Shown: positions 28,726 through 47,767 of the stretch, one piece after another
How the letters are laid out: the number at the start of each line of letters is the position of its first letter
Numbering within the stretch: the stretch's first letter is position 1
Assembly (NCBI RefSeq): GCF_900156205.1
Contig: NZ_FTNA01000007.1
Coordinates: 47,719 to 111,718 of the forward strand
Source of the DNA: Leptospira interrogans
GTDB taxonomy: Bacteria; Spirochaetota; Leptospiria; Leptospirales; Leptospiraceae
Length of the DNA stretch: 64,000 bases
Direction of reading: 5' to 3'
Position numbers and translations under genes: made by a program
The notes under the pieces: generated by a model
The model's database searches: none
Told to the model about the DNA's origin: nothing
The model's input: the letters and a program-made list of their open reading frames with translations, nothing else

Positions 28726-30096
28726 TTATTCCATTACAATAGTAATATCTACCCTACGATTTTTTTGCCTACCTTGAATCGTAGAGTTATCTGCAATCGG
28801 TTTTGATTTCCCATATCCTTCGTAAGACATTCTTTTTTCTTCCAAACCTTGTTCATCTCTGAGTTCCTTCAAAACGGAAAGTGCTCTTTCTCTGGAAAGT
28901 TTTCGATTATATTCCTCCCCGCCTGAATTGTCAGTATGCCCGCTAATTCTGATTTCTCTATCTGCATATTTTTTCAATACGGATGCGATTCTTTTTAATT
29001 CTAATTTTGCTTCTTGTTTAAGTTCTGAGCTGTTGTGATCAAACAACACTGAATTTAAAGAAATAGCGATTCCTTCTTCTGTTCTTCTAATTTCTACCGG
29101 CGAACCTTCTGGTGCGGCTTGATTATCCTCTTCTTCCGGCCATGAAATGGTTTCCTTTTTCGGTTTTTTTAAATTCTTTTTTGAATCGGAATCTGGTTCA
29201 ATTCCAGTTGGAAGTTCTCCTCCTAAAATTTTACGGATTTCTTCCGCAAACTTGTCCTTGTCTTGATCCGTAAGTTTTACGTTTTTATTATATACTCCGT
29301 GAATGTCGAACGACATCTCTTGCGCCATTCCATTTTCATAGACAAAAGTGTACGACAACTGAACCCTTTTATATTGTGGAATTCCAAGTTCGCGATCAAA
29401 AAATACCATTCCTCGCGCAAATCCGTAGATCTTAAATGGAACCCCGGTTCTGTTCATTTGAGAATCATAATATAAATTATAATTGTATTCGATACGATCT
29501 CCTTTACCGGACAACTTTTGATATTCCCATTCGTCTACACCGTGATACTTATATTTCGCAAAAACCGTGATCATAACCCTTCCTCCTGGAAATTGAAAAC
29601 TTTCCGTAGCGGGTTGTGTCCATTCTTCTCCAATGGAAATTGGTTTTTCGGAAAAACTAGGAAGAGAGCGGAGATTAGGCATACTGTATTCCTGTGGCAC
29701 TTTATATTGACCTAAATCTGTTATTTGAAATCTGCTCTTAAACGTTTTATCTTTACGAAACGCAGGATCAACTTCGGGAAAACGAGTGTAAGTATCAAAA
29801 AATCCTTCTAACGTACATTCTTTATTTTCGCAGGAAAGGGTTTGTAATAGGATTCGATTTTTATCTTCTCTTCTAATTTTCTTTCCCATACTTACTAATT
29901 GTACTCGATGATATTCGTTTAATTCTACATTCTCTCCTGGTTTTAGTTTCCAACGAAAGAGAACTTTGCCCGATTCTTCTGGAAAAGTAGAAGTAAAACC
30001 GATCAATGTAGAAATAATAAAAACGTATGATACAATTCTTCGTAAACGTCTGTTTATGATTTTGGATTTTGAAGGTTGATTGGAAAATTTCCCCAT
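28726..30096 (-). CDS. OmpA-family peptidoglycan-binding protein
   Basis: A 456-residue protein from the ATG at 30096 (a TTG at 30153 would add 19 residues). A membrane/signal segment (about residues 20-38, IVSYVFIISTLIGF) leads into a 230-residue Leptospira-type beta-rich domain, a charged linker with KKNLKKPKKE, and a C-terminal OmpA domain of about 115 residues. The OmpA domain has the usual SVLFDHNSSEL start, GHTDNSG, LSRERALSVL and NRRVDI; its Asp and Arg bind diaminopimelate in peptidoglycan. It probably tethers an envelope component to the cell wall. Divergent from cutA. Confidence 0.9.
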   Translation of the reverse strand: MGKFSNQPSKSKIINRRLRRIVSYVFIISTLIGFTSTFPEESGKVLFRWKLKPGENVELNEYHRVQLVSMGKKIRREDKNRILLQTLSCENKECTLEGFFDTYTRFPEVDPAFRKDKTFKSRFQITDLGQYKVPQEYSMPNLRSLPSFSEKPISIGEEWTQPATESFQFPGGRVMITVFAKYKYHGVDEWEYQKLSGKGDRIEYNYNLYYDSQMNRTGVPFKIYGFARGMVFFDRELGIPQYKRVQLSYTFVYENGMAQEMSFDIHGVYNKNVKLTDQDKDKFAEEIRKILGGELPTGIEPDSDSKKNLKKPKKETISWPEEEDNQAAPEGSPVEIRRTEEGIAISLNSVLFDHNSSELKQEAKLELKRIASVLKKYADREIRISGHTDNSGGEEYNRKLSRERALSVLKELRDEQGLEEKRMSYEGYGKSKPIADNSTIQGRQKNRRVDITIVME

Positions 30097-30219
30097 AGTT
30101 TTAGTTTCGTAAGATTCCTTTAAAACATAAGGAAAGTGTAAAAAACTTTCCAAAAAATACGAATTTAGGACGAAATTTAAAACTGAATTTCCGATTTATT
30201 TACGTTAAGGAGAATCCCA

Positions 30220-30540
30220 ATGGAAGCGAGACTTGTTTACGTTACGACGAGCAACGAAAAGGAAGCACTTAAAATCGGCAAGACTCTCGTGGAAGAAAGA
30301 CTGGCCGCCTGTGCAAATATTATCCCTAAAATGAAATCAATTTATCATTGGGAGGATAAATTAATAGAAGAAAATGAAGCCATTTTAATTCTGAAATCGA
30401 AAAGCGAATTGATGACGGAAGTAATTTTAAGGGTCAAATCCTTACACAGTTATTCCGTTCCTTGTATAGTAAGCCTACCTTTATTAGAAGGAAATAAGGA
30501 TTATTTTTCATGGATCTACAGCGAAGTGCTCGCAGATTAA
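30220..30540 (+). CDS. cutA: CutA1 divalent-cation tolerance protein
   Basis: A 106-residue CutA1-like protein of normal length. Family blocks are VYVTTSNEKEALKIGKTLVE, then ERLAACANIIPKMKSIYHWE, EAILILKSK and the C-terminal YFSWI. CutA1 forms very stable trimers; in E. coli the locus affects copper tolerance, while the precise biochemical role is unsettled. ATG with AAGGAGA upstream at a normal distance. The patatin gene follows after 24 bp in the same direction and is probably co-transcribed. Confidence 0.93.
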   Translation: MEARLVYVTTSNEKEALKIGKTLVEERLAACANIIPKMKSIYHWEDKLIEENEAILILKSKSELMTEVILRVKSLHSYSVPCIVSLPLLEGNKDYFSWIYSEVLAD

Positions 30541-30564
30541 AATACATTCAAAAAAGGTTATATT

Positions 30565-31398
30565 TTGCAATTTCACGTTAAACAAAAATTTACGGCTCTT
30601 ACATTTAACTCGGCATTTTTTGGCTTTTACGCACATGCAGGTTTTGCCAAAGGACTTTCCGAAATCGGTTTTCGTCCTTCTAAAATCACCGGTTGTAGTT
30701 CCGGAGCATTAATAGGTTCTCTCGTTGCTGCGGGAATTCCTATTGATACCATGACTGATTTAATTTTGAATTTGAAAAAGAAAGATTTTTGGGAAGGAAA
30801 TCTAGTTACGAACTTTGTAAAACCCATTCGAAAAGGACTTAAAAATTATTCAGGAATTCTTTCCGGTAAAAATGTTAAAGAATTACTCAAACCTCATTTA
30901 GGTCATAAAAAAATCGAAGAACTTTCCATTCCGATGGGAATCTCTGTTTCAAACATCACAAAACAAATTCGAGAACTCAAAACAAAAGGAGATTTAATCG
31001 ATCAGATTCTCGCTTCTATGACGTTTCCTTTTCTTTTCGAAATTCAAAAGTTAGGGGAAGAAGAATTTATCGACGGGGGAGTTGCCGATCAAGAACCGAT
31101 CAAAGAATTAATTCTAGATAAATCTATTCATAAAATAGTGATTCATAGTATTCGCACTAAAAAAGGTCATTCTGAAAAGGCTATGATCCGCGCCTTCCAT
31201 TCTTCGGTCCAGATTATAGAAAATGAAACGAGAGAATTAAAAGAACTTCTCGCCAAACATTACAAAAAGAGAATATTGAGAATAGAAACTTTGACTCCTT
31301 ATATAGACGCAAACCAACTCAGACATGGTAAAGAGGCGATGGAAGAAGGTAGAAAAAGTGCTCATCACTGGAAGAAAAAAATTTTATCTAAAATTTGA
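30565..31398 (+). CDS. Patatin-like phospholipase
   Basis: A 277-residue patatin-domain protein. The nucleophile elbow is GCSSG (S45) and the catalytic aspartate D170 sits in DGG, giving the Ser-Asp dyad of bacterial patatins that cleave phospholipid acyl esters. The usual glycine-rich oxyanion loop GGGxRG is replaced by a FFGFYAHAG segment, so activity or substrate may differ. There is no signal peptide. Start is TTG at 30565 with AAAAAGG upstream. The C-terminus (about 200-277) is helical and basic. It lies 24 bp after cutA. Confidence 0.88.
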   Translation: MQFHVKQKFTALTFNSAFFGFYAHAGFAKGLSEIGFRPSKITGCSSGALIGSLVAAGIPIDTMTDLILNLKKKDFWEGNLVTNFVKPIRKGLKNYSGILSGKNVKELLKPHLGHKKIEELSIPMGISVSNITKQIRELKTKGDLIDQILASMTFPFLFEIQKLGEEEFIDGGVADQEPIKELILDKSIHKIVIHSIRTKKGHSEKAMIRAFHSSVQIIENETRELKELLAKHYKKRILRIETLTPYIDANQLRHGKEAMEEGRKSAHHWKKKILSKI

Positions 31399-31814
31399 TT
31401 TGTCCTAACGATCTCTATAAAATTGAGTATTTTACTTGTATCTTATTATCCGAACGCTTGAAAACAATTTTAAAAATGAACGGTCTATTTTGCAATGATA
31501 CAAACTACGTCTAACTTAGTTTTTTTGAAAGAGGGTCCCACATTTTAATTTTTGAAACAAGCTTATCATAATATTCTTTTCATACGTCGGGCTGAAAACT
31601 TGATTCTGTAATAAAATATTGGATATTCTTTTATGTAGTTCTGAATTAAACTTTTTAGAATGTAGGAATTACTATCCTAGTTTTTAAGAAAGATTTTTGT
31701 GATTAGAAAAAGAATCTAAATAATGTGAAAAACCAAAAGCCTGTCTTAAAATGTGGGAACTACCACAAAACTTAGGTTTGTCTGTAACATGATGTGGGAA
31801 CTCATACAAGAACT

Positions 31815-32030
31815 TAAACAATGTGAATTCGACGTAAGAAAATCTAGGCGAATCCGGCTGCCACAGAAAGTCGGACGGGCGCTCTGGTCAATCAATTGCA
31901 TGCAGGAAACATTATACAACATATCATCTTTAGTTTCAATTTAAAAGGCGATCTGTCGAGCGCCCATAGAAATGAAGGCTCTAAGTTCCTCGCATCGATT
32001 CCTTTCGCGTTATTCAAGTTAAAGTAACAA
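31815..32030 (+). repeat. Large dispersed repeat, copy 1
   Basis: Shares ACGTAAGAAAA, GAATCCGG, GGTCAATCAATTGCAT, TTTAGTTTCAATTT and a CGATTCCTTTCGCGTTA-like end with the copies at 36435-36715 and 41047-41222. The two halves match each other only weakly, so it does not look like a simple palindrome. Confidence 0.65.
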
Positions 32031-32539
32031 GAAAACTACTACTCAAACCATACAATAATATAAGTTCAAAGTAAGAAACCCATGATTCTGAAAAAAGTTG
32101 GAATCTGAACTTTACAGATTAACTTAAATGTGGGAACTCATACTTTTAGAAAATTTTATTCCCACCTAACTTACGTTAAAATGAGTTTAAATTTTGATGA
32201 TGGCCGTAAAACAGTGACTTTGTACAAAATCGGATGAACGATGATTCTTCTGGTATTTATAGTAGTTCCCACAATTTTTAAATTTCAACTGGTAAATCCA
32301 CGATCTGTGAGAGTTCCCACAAATTAAGTCGCATTGTAAATTTTTAAACATCTTATTTTTTATGGAAAAGTCAGGTTTTTATAAAAAGAATCTCTTACAC
32401 CAAACTCACGTTAAAATAATAAAACGACAGTTTCTGTGTGTGGGAACTAACACGTTTCATTAAAAAGTTTTCTTGTAAAACAACCGAGAAAATTCCACAA
32501 ATTACATTTTTTAATTCCGGAATTATCACCTTTTTATAA

Positions 32540-32642
32540 TAGAACTGTTGAAAAATTAATTCTCCATCTTATTTCCGTTGTATTGAAATAGACAATTGAA
32601 GCAGTTTTGCCAATCCCACTATAGAAGTTTTCAATAATTCTA
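32540..32642. mobile_element. MITE-like element, family A
   Basis: 103 bp, starting TAGAACTGTTGAAAAATTAA and ending AGTTTTCAATAATTCTA. It lies 34 bp from the stop codon of the Amt-MCP gene. Confidence 0.75.
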
Positions 32643-32675
32643 ATTATTAAAATCAAAAAAATTTTCGAAATCACT

Positions 32676-35021
32676 TTATCCAGGAATCAATTCTTGAGAA
32701 GAGTTTTGTTCTACTCTAAAATTTCGGACGAGTGAATTTAGAATTTCAGCGAGTTGTTTTAAAAATTCACCAGTTGCATTCAACTCTTCCGATTGTGCAG
32801 AAATTTCATGAAAGGCGCCGTTGATAAGATCCACAGATTCGTAAAGATTACCGATTTCAGAAAATCGTTTATCTATGTCCGTCATGATGATTTCACTCTG
32901 GTTTGTAATGGAAGTATTTAAACGATTTAAGTTCCCAATTAAATTAGAATAATGTAAACTACTTTTTCTTATTGTTATGTATGTCTCAGCTAAAAATCTA
33001 AATTCTTCCGTTAAGTTTTTAAAAAATTCTACAGAAGTTTGAACCGTAGTTTTTCCGCGCGAAACCGTGGATTGAATTTCACCTAAAATTTCCGAAGCCT
33101 TTTTTGTGCTTTCTTGTGTGCTCGAAGCGAGTTTGCTGATTTCTTCTGCAACCACTCCGAAACCTTTTCCCGCCGCTCCGGAACGCGCAGCTTCGATAGA
33201 AGCGTTAATAGATAACATTCCCAATTTGGTAGATATATCGTTGAGTAATTTTACTAGGCCTTCTACTTTTTTAGCGGAAGATCCTATATCGTTAATATCG
33301 GTTTCTAATTGATTGAGTTCTTTCCTGCTCAGGTCGATTGCTTTGACAGATTCTTCCGATTTTTCGGAACTATTTTTTAAATCGGAATCGAACTTTTGAA
33401 ATCCAAATACGAGTTCGTTTAACAATTCACTCGCGCTTGTTTCCATTTCCTTTTGTTGAGCCGCTGAAGAAGAAATTGTTTGAAAAGATTCTCTAAAAGA
33501 ATCGAATATAGAAGTAACTTCCCCTAAATTTGCGGCTTGTTGCTGAATTCCTTGACTCATTTTTCCCCAAGCAACCGAGATCTCGGAAGAAGAATATTCC
33601 AATTCGATAGACTTTTCTTTGATCGTATAAATCATCTGCCCTAAATTTGCGAGATAACGATTCATCAAAAACGCAATCGCTCCCGCTTCTGTTCCTGAAT
33701 CTACGTGAATCTTCCGGGTCAAATCGCCTCCTCCTTTGGCGAGATCCTTAAGAGAATGTATAAGATCGATCCAACTGGAACCTGCTCCGTGCTCCGTAAC
33801 ATTCAGTCCTTTTTCTTCAAATTCTTCGTTCACTCTGATTCCGATTGAAATCTTCAATAGCAAAAACAATATCATCCCCAAACCGAAAGCCCAGAAAGAA
33901 CAGGTTAAAACTCCAATGAATTGAGGGTATATTCGAATATCTTGATTTTCTGATAGAATTGGTAATAAAAGTGTCCCTATAATTCCACAGACTCCGTGAA
34001 CCGGAAACGCCCCTACCACATCGTCTAACTTTAGAATTTTTTCTAATACCCAAGAAGTAATCACAACAGAAATTCCAGCGAGAGCACCTACTATCAAAGA
34101 TGCGTAGGGCTGAAAAGCGTGACAACCGGCAGTTATTGCGACCAGACCACCTAACACTCCATTCATGCAGTCTTCTACCGATGCAACTCTATAAAAAATC
34201 CAAGAAAAAGTGATCGCAAAAATTCCTCCGACACTTCCGGCAAGACTTGTATTCAAAATGATCAAAGGAACTTGATCCGTAAAAGAAAGTGCACTTCCTC
34301 CGTTAAATCCGAACCATCCAAACCAAAGTATAAAAACGCCTAACACCGAAAAGGTTAGATTATGTCCATGAATTTTTCTAGGAGTACCGTCTTCTTTAAA
34401 TTTGTCCTTTCTAGGTCCTAAAACGATCACTCCAGCCAAAGCGATCCAACCACCTAACGAGTGCACAACGGTAGAACCAGCAAAGTCCACAAAACCGATC
34501 TTTGCGATCCAACCTCCTCCCCAAGTCCAATGCCCAAAAACCGGATAGATAAATAATGAAACCACAACCGATACGATTAAATATGCAGAAAATTTAATAC
34601 GTTCGGCAACCGCTCCAGAAACAATTGTCGCCGCCGTTCCCATAAACGCGACTTGGAATAAAAAAAAGGAAAAATCTTTACCGGTTTTTAAACCGGTTAA
34701 AAAGAAATGATTAGTTCCTATCCAACCTTCATAGGAAAGTCCAAACATCAATGCAAAACCTACGGAGAAAAACGCGATCGTTCCTACGATATAATCCATA
34801 AGATTTTTTACAGCTACGTTGATTGTATTTTTTAGTCTAGAAAGTCCGGTTTCCAACATCAAAAATCCAGCCTGCATAAAAAACACCAAAGCTGCGCATA
34901 GGATGAGCCAAATCGGATCCACGGTCTTAGATAATTCCAAGGCTGGAGATTCAGAAAATAACGGAAGGTTAATTCCTAAAAAAAGTATTAAAACGATTCT
35001 GTTTGCAACGCGGTTTTTCAT
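32676..35021 (-). CDS. Ammonium transporter fused to a HAMP-methyl-accepting chemotaxis transducer
   Basis: A 781-residue fusion. After a signal-like segment (1-23), residues about 33-412 are a complete Amt/Mep/Rh channel: D179 in VDFAGSTVV, the twin pore histidines H187 and H342 (FPVHGVCG), [13 protein letters not shown] (233-245), and the C-terminal EHGAG region. A HAMP-like linker (about 421-465, with GGGDLTRKI) leads to an MCP signalling domain with the hairpin tip [10 protein letters not shown] then [11 protein letters not shown]. It most likely senses or takes up ammonium and signals to CheA. The ATG at 35021 gives a clean signal peptide; a start at 35132 would add 37 basic residues. 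Amt fusions to kinases and cyclases are known; an MCP output is less described. Confidence 0.93.
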   Translation of the reverse strand: MKNRVANRIVLILFLGINLPLFSESPALELSKTVDPIWLILCAALVFFMQAGFLMLETGLSRLKNTINVAVKNLMDYIVGTIAFFSVGFALMFGLSYEGWIGTNHFFLTGLKTGKDFSFFLFQVAFMGTAATIVSGAVAERIKFSAYLIVSVVVSLFIYPVFGHWTWGGGWIAKIGFVDFAGSTVVHSLGGWIALAGVIVLGPRKDKFKEDGTPRKIHGHNLTFSVLGVFILWFGWFGFNGGSALSFTDQVPLIILNTSLAGSVGGIFAITFSWIFYRVASVEDCMNGVLGGLVAITAGCHAFQPYASLIVGALAGISVVITSWVLEKILKLDDVVGAFPVHGVCGIIGTLLLPILSENQDIRIYPQFIGVLTCSFWAFGLGMILFLLLKISIGIRVNEEFEEKGLNVTEHGAGSSWIDLIHSLKDLAKGGGDLTRKIHVDSGTEAGAIAFLMNRYLANLGQMIYTIKEKSIELEYSSSEISVAWGKMSQGIQQQAANLGEVTSIFDSFRESFQTISSSAAQQKEMETSASELLNELVFGFQKFDSDLKNSSEKSEESVKAIDLSRKELNQLETDINDIGSSAKKVEGLVKLLNDISTKLGMLSINASIEAARSGAAGKGFGVVAEEISKLASSTQESTKKASEILGEIQSTVSRGKTTVQTSVEFFKNLTEEFRFLAETYITIRKSSLHYSNLIGNLNRLNTSITNQSEIIMTDIDKRFSEIGNLYESVDLINGAFHEISAQSEELNATGEFLKQLAEILNSLVRNFRVEQNSSQELIPG

Positions 35022-35482
35022 AAAGTTTCCAAATGATTCATTCTTTCGAAGTTTTATAGGTGAAGTTTTCCTAGGGCTTCGTTTCTTCGAGTTCCTGGTT
35101 GTAGGGTAAATTCCAAAATAAATTCTTTCCAACTACGAAAAAGTAAAAGATTTTTATTTTACAGATTTAGATCGAATAATTCTATTTTTCGAAGACCTTT
35201 CCATGGAGAGAATTCAGATCGTTCTTGAAATCAACGATTTATTCTTTGTATAGAATTTTTTTACTAATAGATTTGTAAGAGTTCCCACATTTTAGAATTT
35301 ATCTGTAAAATCTCGACTTGCGGTAGTTCCCACAGATTAAGTCGCATAATAAATTTTTAAACATTCATTTTTTATGATTCGAGGTCGGGTAGTTCCCACA
35401 TTTATTTTTTATGGAAAAATCAGGTTTTTATAAAACGAATTCCTACCTCGAATTCACGTTAACTTACGATTAGATCCCAATT
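35022..35482. repeat. Gap with a 45-bp core pair
   Basis: GTTCCCACA cores start at 35281, 35326 and 35392 (spacings 45 and 66 bp), with TTTAGAATTTATCTGTAAAATC between the first two. The remainder holds the upstream region of the Amt-MCP gene. Confidence 0.7.
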
Positions 35483-36259
35483 TTATTGATTGGAAAATAC
35501 GATTTTACCTTTTCTCCAAACAGAAAAATCACCCGGTTTGCAGATAGTCCATTCTTCATTGGATGTAAGTGGGCACGTTGCAATTACCGTGACTCGATCT
35601 CCCGGTGTAGTTACTTTTCGAAAATCCACGCTTAAGTCTGCGTCTACAAGTCTGGCTTTTCCAAATGGGGATTTTCTTGTGATCCAGGAAAGTTTTGTGG
35701 AACAAAACGCGTATAAATTTTTAGAATCGCTTAATAGAATATTAGAAACTCCTTTTTGATGGAGTTCCCACAATAAAGATTCAATGGTTTTGAATAGTTC
35801 TGTTTCCTTTTTAGGGTAAGTTTTGAATTTTCGTTTTAACTTTCCCAACAACCAACAAAAAGCATGTTCTGAATCCGTACTTCCGACCGGATGAAAATCA
35901 CCTAAAGGTTCTTGTTTAATCTTTTTAAATTGTCCGTTATGGGCGAAGGTCCAATAAGAACCCCAAAATTCTCGAATAAAAGGATGAGTATTTTTCAATT
36001 CCACTTTTCCATGATTTGCTTTGCGAATATGACTGATCACCGTTTCGCTTTTAATAGGAAGCTTCTGAACAAAGGCTGCAATTTTAGATTCTACTCCTGG
36101 TTCGGGATCGTGAAATACTCTCAGACCTTTCCCTTCATAAAATGCAATTCCCCAACCATCTCTATGAGGTCCTGTTTTTCCACCCCTTTGTACAAGTCCG
36201 GTCAGACTGAAACAAATATCTGTCGGGACATTTGCACTCATTCCCAGAAGTTCACACAT
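35483..36259 (-). CDS. Class II glutamine amidotransferase (YafJ-like)
   Basis: A 258-residue Ntn-type amidotransferase domain with no attached synthase. The start MCELLGMS leaves Cys2 as the N-terminal nucleophile after methionine removal. Other family signs are [13 protein letters not shown] (25-37), [20 protein letters not shown] and [12 protein letters not shown]. It should release ammonia from glutamine, but the acceptor of YafJ/YafJ-like proteins is not settled. ATG with AAGGAA nine bases upstream. It is monocistronic between repeat clusters. No evidence of an export signal. Confidence 0.88.
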   Translation of the reverse strand: MCELLGMSANVPTDICFSLTGLVQRGGKTGPHRDGWGIAFYEGKGLRVFHDPEPGVESKIAAFVQKLPIKSETVISHIRKANHGKVELKNTHPFIREFWGSYWTFAHNGQFKKIKQEPLGDFHPVGSTDSEHAFCWLLGKLKRKFKTYPKKETELFKTIESLLWELHQKGVSNILLSDSKNLYAFCSTKLSWITRKSPFGKARLVDADLSVDFRKVTTPGDRVTVIATCPLTSNEEWTICKPGDFSVWRKGKIVFSNQ

Positions 36260-37164
36260 TTTGTTTTTCCTTAAGAGTTTGTTCCAAATCTCGATTCATT
36301 AAATTTTAAATTCTTAATACAACCTTAAGTTCAGTATAAAAAAAATTTGAGAGAATCATTCGCAAATTTTACGGTTAAATAGCTTGTAAACTACATCAAA
36401 CTCAATGTCGCTGTTTTAGATAAATCGCAACATTCAAATAAAGTGTATTCGACGTAAGAAAACCGGGGTGAATCCGGATTGCCTATGAGAAGCTGAACCA
36501 GGCTCTTAGCTCTGATCAATCAATTGCATATAGAAAACATTATATAACAATTATCTTTAGCTTCAATTTTGAACGCAATCCGTCGAACGATCCATAAAGA
36601 GTAAAACGCTTTAGTTACTTCGAGCACCCATAGAAGCGCGAGACGGCTTTAGTTTGAGAGAGCGTTCGCAGTTACTCGGTCGATCCCTTTCCCGTTAATT
36701 CACGTTAACATAGTGCCTCAATTCTTTCGAAATTTAACTCGAGTATTTCTTATTCTAACTAAATTCAGTACATCTCTCCAATATCATTTTAACTCAGTAT
36801 AGATCGCGTTTTAGATCGTCCTAGTAGAACTTCAGCACAAAATCGCTTTCGAATTTGGTTGTTCTATGCTAATAAAAAACGTGGTAGTTCCCACAATTCA
36901 GAATTTTTACTGTAGAATCTCGGATTTGCAGTAGTTCCCACAAATTTTGTCTCATTCTGCAATTGATCGTTCTTTAACGAACTTTTTCTTTCTACCAGAC
37001 AATATCCGTATGAGTTCCCACATGCTAAAGATTTTACGAAAAAATCTTACAAACTCAAATTATCGTTTAATATATTAGAATAATATTCACAAAAACAGAA
37101 GATTCTGTCCAGTGATTTTTCAAGGATTCCTTGCAGAAATGACAGCTAACTGGAAACTGAACCG
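36260..37164. repeat. Gap with large dispersed repeat and core pair
   Basis: A full-looking copy of the large dispersed repeat (36435-36715) is followed by cores at 36887 and 36934 (47 bp apart) and 37015. No gene is seen. The glycosyltransferase start lies at the right edge. Confidence 0.7.
36435..36715 (+). repeat. Large dispersed repeat, copy 2 (longest)
   Basis: Begins TTCGACGTAAGAAAACCGGG and ends GATCCCTTTCCCGTTAATTC. The middle contains ATCAATCAATTGCATATAGA, then CAATCCGTCGAACG and ACCCATAGAAGCGCGAGACGG. Partial or inverted copies lie near 13795, 31815, 41047, 51415 and 57640. Confidence 0.65.
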
Positions 37165-43375
<6,211 letters not shown>

Positions 43376-43379
<4 letters not shown>

Positions 43380-44886
43380 AAGAATTCTCACTCACATTCG
43401 AAGAATTTTCCGTTCAAGCAGAACGTGGAAATTTAATTCCTATCTTCAAACAGATCTTTTTAGATATGGAAACTCCAGTTTCTCTGTTTGCAAAATGGGG
43501 ATGTGAATCTTCTCAAAATTCCTTCCTACTCGAATCTGTAGAAGGCGGAGAAAAACTGGGAAGAAATTCTTTTTTAGGTAAAACTCCTTCTCGTCTCCTT
43601 CAAGGTAAGGACGGTCTTTTTTATATCACAGTTGCAAATGAACCTCCTACAGAAGTAATCACTTATGATCCTTTGGTTCTTTTAGAAAATCTTTTGGGAG
43701 ATGACGTATATGTTCAAGATTATCGTCTTCCTCCTTTTGCAGGTGGAGCGGTCGGTTTTTTATCCTTTGCCGCGGTTCGTTATTACGAAAATATTCCAGA
43801 TACAAAACCAGAAGATGAAAATGCCCCCGACTGCTATTTTGGAATTTATGATGAACTTCTAATAGTCGATCATATTGATCATGTGTTAAGAATTGTTGTC
43901 AATGCAAGAGTCGGAGAACACTCCTCCCTGAGAGAATGTTACGATTTTGTAATTGATAAAATCAACTCTATCGAAAACGAAATTCGAAACGGAAGTATCC
44001 CGGAAGAGATCAAAAATCCTAAAATAGCAACCGGAAGTCTAGAGTTAAATCCGAATATTCCAGATGAAGAATATAAGAAAAATGTAGAAAAAGCCAAAGA
44101 ATATATTCAAGCAGGAGATATTTTTCAGGTAGTTCCTTCCCGTAAGTTGAAATTTAAGCCGGATGTTCCTCCGTTTCAAGTCTATCGTGGCTTAAGAACC
44201 GTAAATCCCAGTCCCTACATGTATTATCTTAAGTTAGGCGAAATTACCATCGTCGGAAGTTCTCCCGAAATTATGGTAAAATACGCTGGAAATCAGACCT
44301 ATCTTCGTCCGATCGCCGGAACCCGTCCACGAGGCAAAAATCCAAATGAAGATAAGTTTCTAGAAGAGAATCTTCTTTCTGATCCTAAAGAAATTTCCGA
44401 ACATATTATGTTAGTCGACTTAGGACGTAACGATCTAGGAAGAGTTTGTAAACCTGGAAGCGTTCACGTGAATGATTTCAAAGTTATTGAAAAATATTCC
44501 CACGTTATGCACATTGTAAGTCAGTGTTCCGGCGAACTGGACGATGAAAAAACTGTTTACGATTTGATTCGCGCCGCTCTTCCCGCAGGGACCGTGTCGG
44601 GTGCGCCTAAAATCCGCGCGATGGAGATTATAGACGAATTAGAAACAACTCGAAGAGCGATTTATTCTGGTGCTTTGGGCTATATTTCTTTTTCGGGAGA
44701 AACTGATCTTGCAATCATCATTCGTACGATCGTGTTTTACAAAGACACGGCGTTCTTACAGGCAGGCGGAGGAGTTGTATACGATTCGGTTCCAGAGTTG
44801 GAATTAGAAGAAACGAAAAATAAAATGGCAGCGCTTTTAAAAGCGGTAGAGTTCGCAAGAAATGGACTCAAAGGAGAATGGAAATA

Positions 44887-44887
<1 letters not shown>
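43376..44887 (+). CDS. trpE: Anthranilate synthase component I, apparent CTG start
   Basis: About 503 residues. It makes anthranilate from chorismate with ammonia from TrpG. Visible are the tryptophan-feedback motif LLES, the chorismate-binding [12 protein letters not shown] block, [11 protein letters not shown] and [16 protein letters not shown]. The first ATG (43466) would remove about 30 residues that look conserved in TrpE ([18 protein letters not shown]) and has no ribosome-binding site. The open frame extends upstream with no ATG, GTG or TTG; CTG at 43376 overlaps the previous gene's stop as CTGA and has GAGGGG eight bases ahead. The start is therefore inferred. TrpG follows by TAATG overlap. 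Confidence 0.9.
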
Positions 44888-47353
<2,466 letters not shown>

Positions 47354-47357
<4 letters not shown>

Positions 47358-47767
47358 AAAAAAGCGTTTTAATCGTGGACGACAACGACCGTTATGCAAA
47401 CAACTTAAAAATTTGGTTTGAACAAAAAGGTTTTGAAACCGTAAGAGCGGTAAACGCAGCCCAAGGCTGGGAAATTTATTCAAAGGATAAAAATCGTTTT
47501 CACACGATCGTAACCGACATCACCATGGAAACCCAGACCTCGGGACTTTGGATGATTCGAAGAATTCATAAGGACGGCTACGTTGGAAATAAAATCATCG
47601 CAACCACCGGTTTTGACTTTCCAGGGATAATGTTTTTTTCTGCTTCTATATTACCTTGGTTTGCAGGAATCGGTTGGATGGTTCCCAAAGTTCCATTAAA
47701 GGAAGGAAAGGTGGTATTCCTTTCCACCTCTCTAAAATCAAGAATAACGTTCGAATCAGTTCTCTAA
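47354..47767 (+). CDS. Stand-alone response-regulator receiver protein, atypical C-terminus
   Basis: A 137-residue receiver domain without an output domain. Acidic residues D9 and D10, the phospho-acceptor D55 (VTDITM), T84/T85 and a possible lysine K112 match CheY-type receivers. After residue 90 the sequence ([19 protein letters not shown]) is unusually hydrophobic and the last helix is not typical; the end overlaps the convergent HEAT gene by 12 bases. The ATG overlaps the exporter stop by four bases, with GGAG seven bases upstream. It may have lost its native C-terminus or may be a divergent receiver. The cognate kinase is not in the window. Confidence 0.8.

Larger units (their letters stand above)
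31399..32675. repeat. 1.3-kb repeat-filled gap
   Basis: Contains a family B-like fragment (31410-31436), scattered cores (about 31752, 31790, 32130, 32265, 32312, 32438) in both orientations, a copy of the large dispersed repeat (about 31815-32030, with AATCCGGCTGCC, TCTGGTCAATCAATTGCATG and ATCTGTCGAGCGCCCATAG), and a family A element (32540-32642). The frame 31753-31944 is repeat sequence. Confidence 0.7.

Noticed and set aside
31753..31944. 63-codon frame
   Set aside because: Lies across a core and the large dispersed repeat; no ribosome-binding site.
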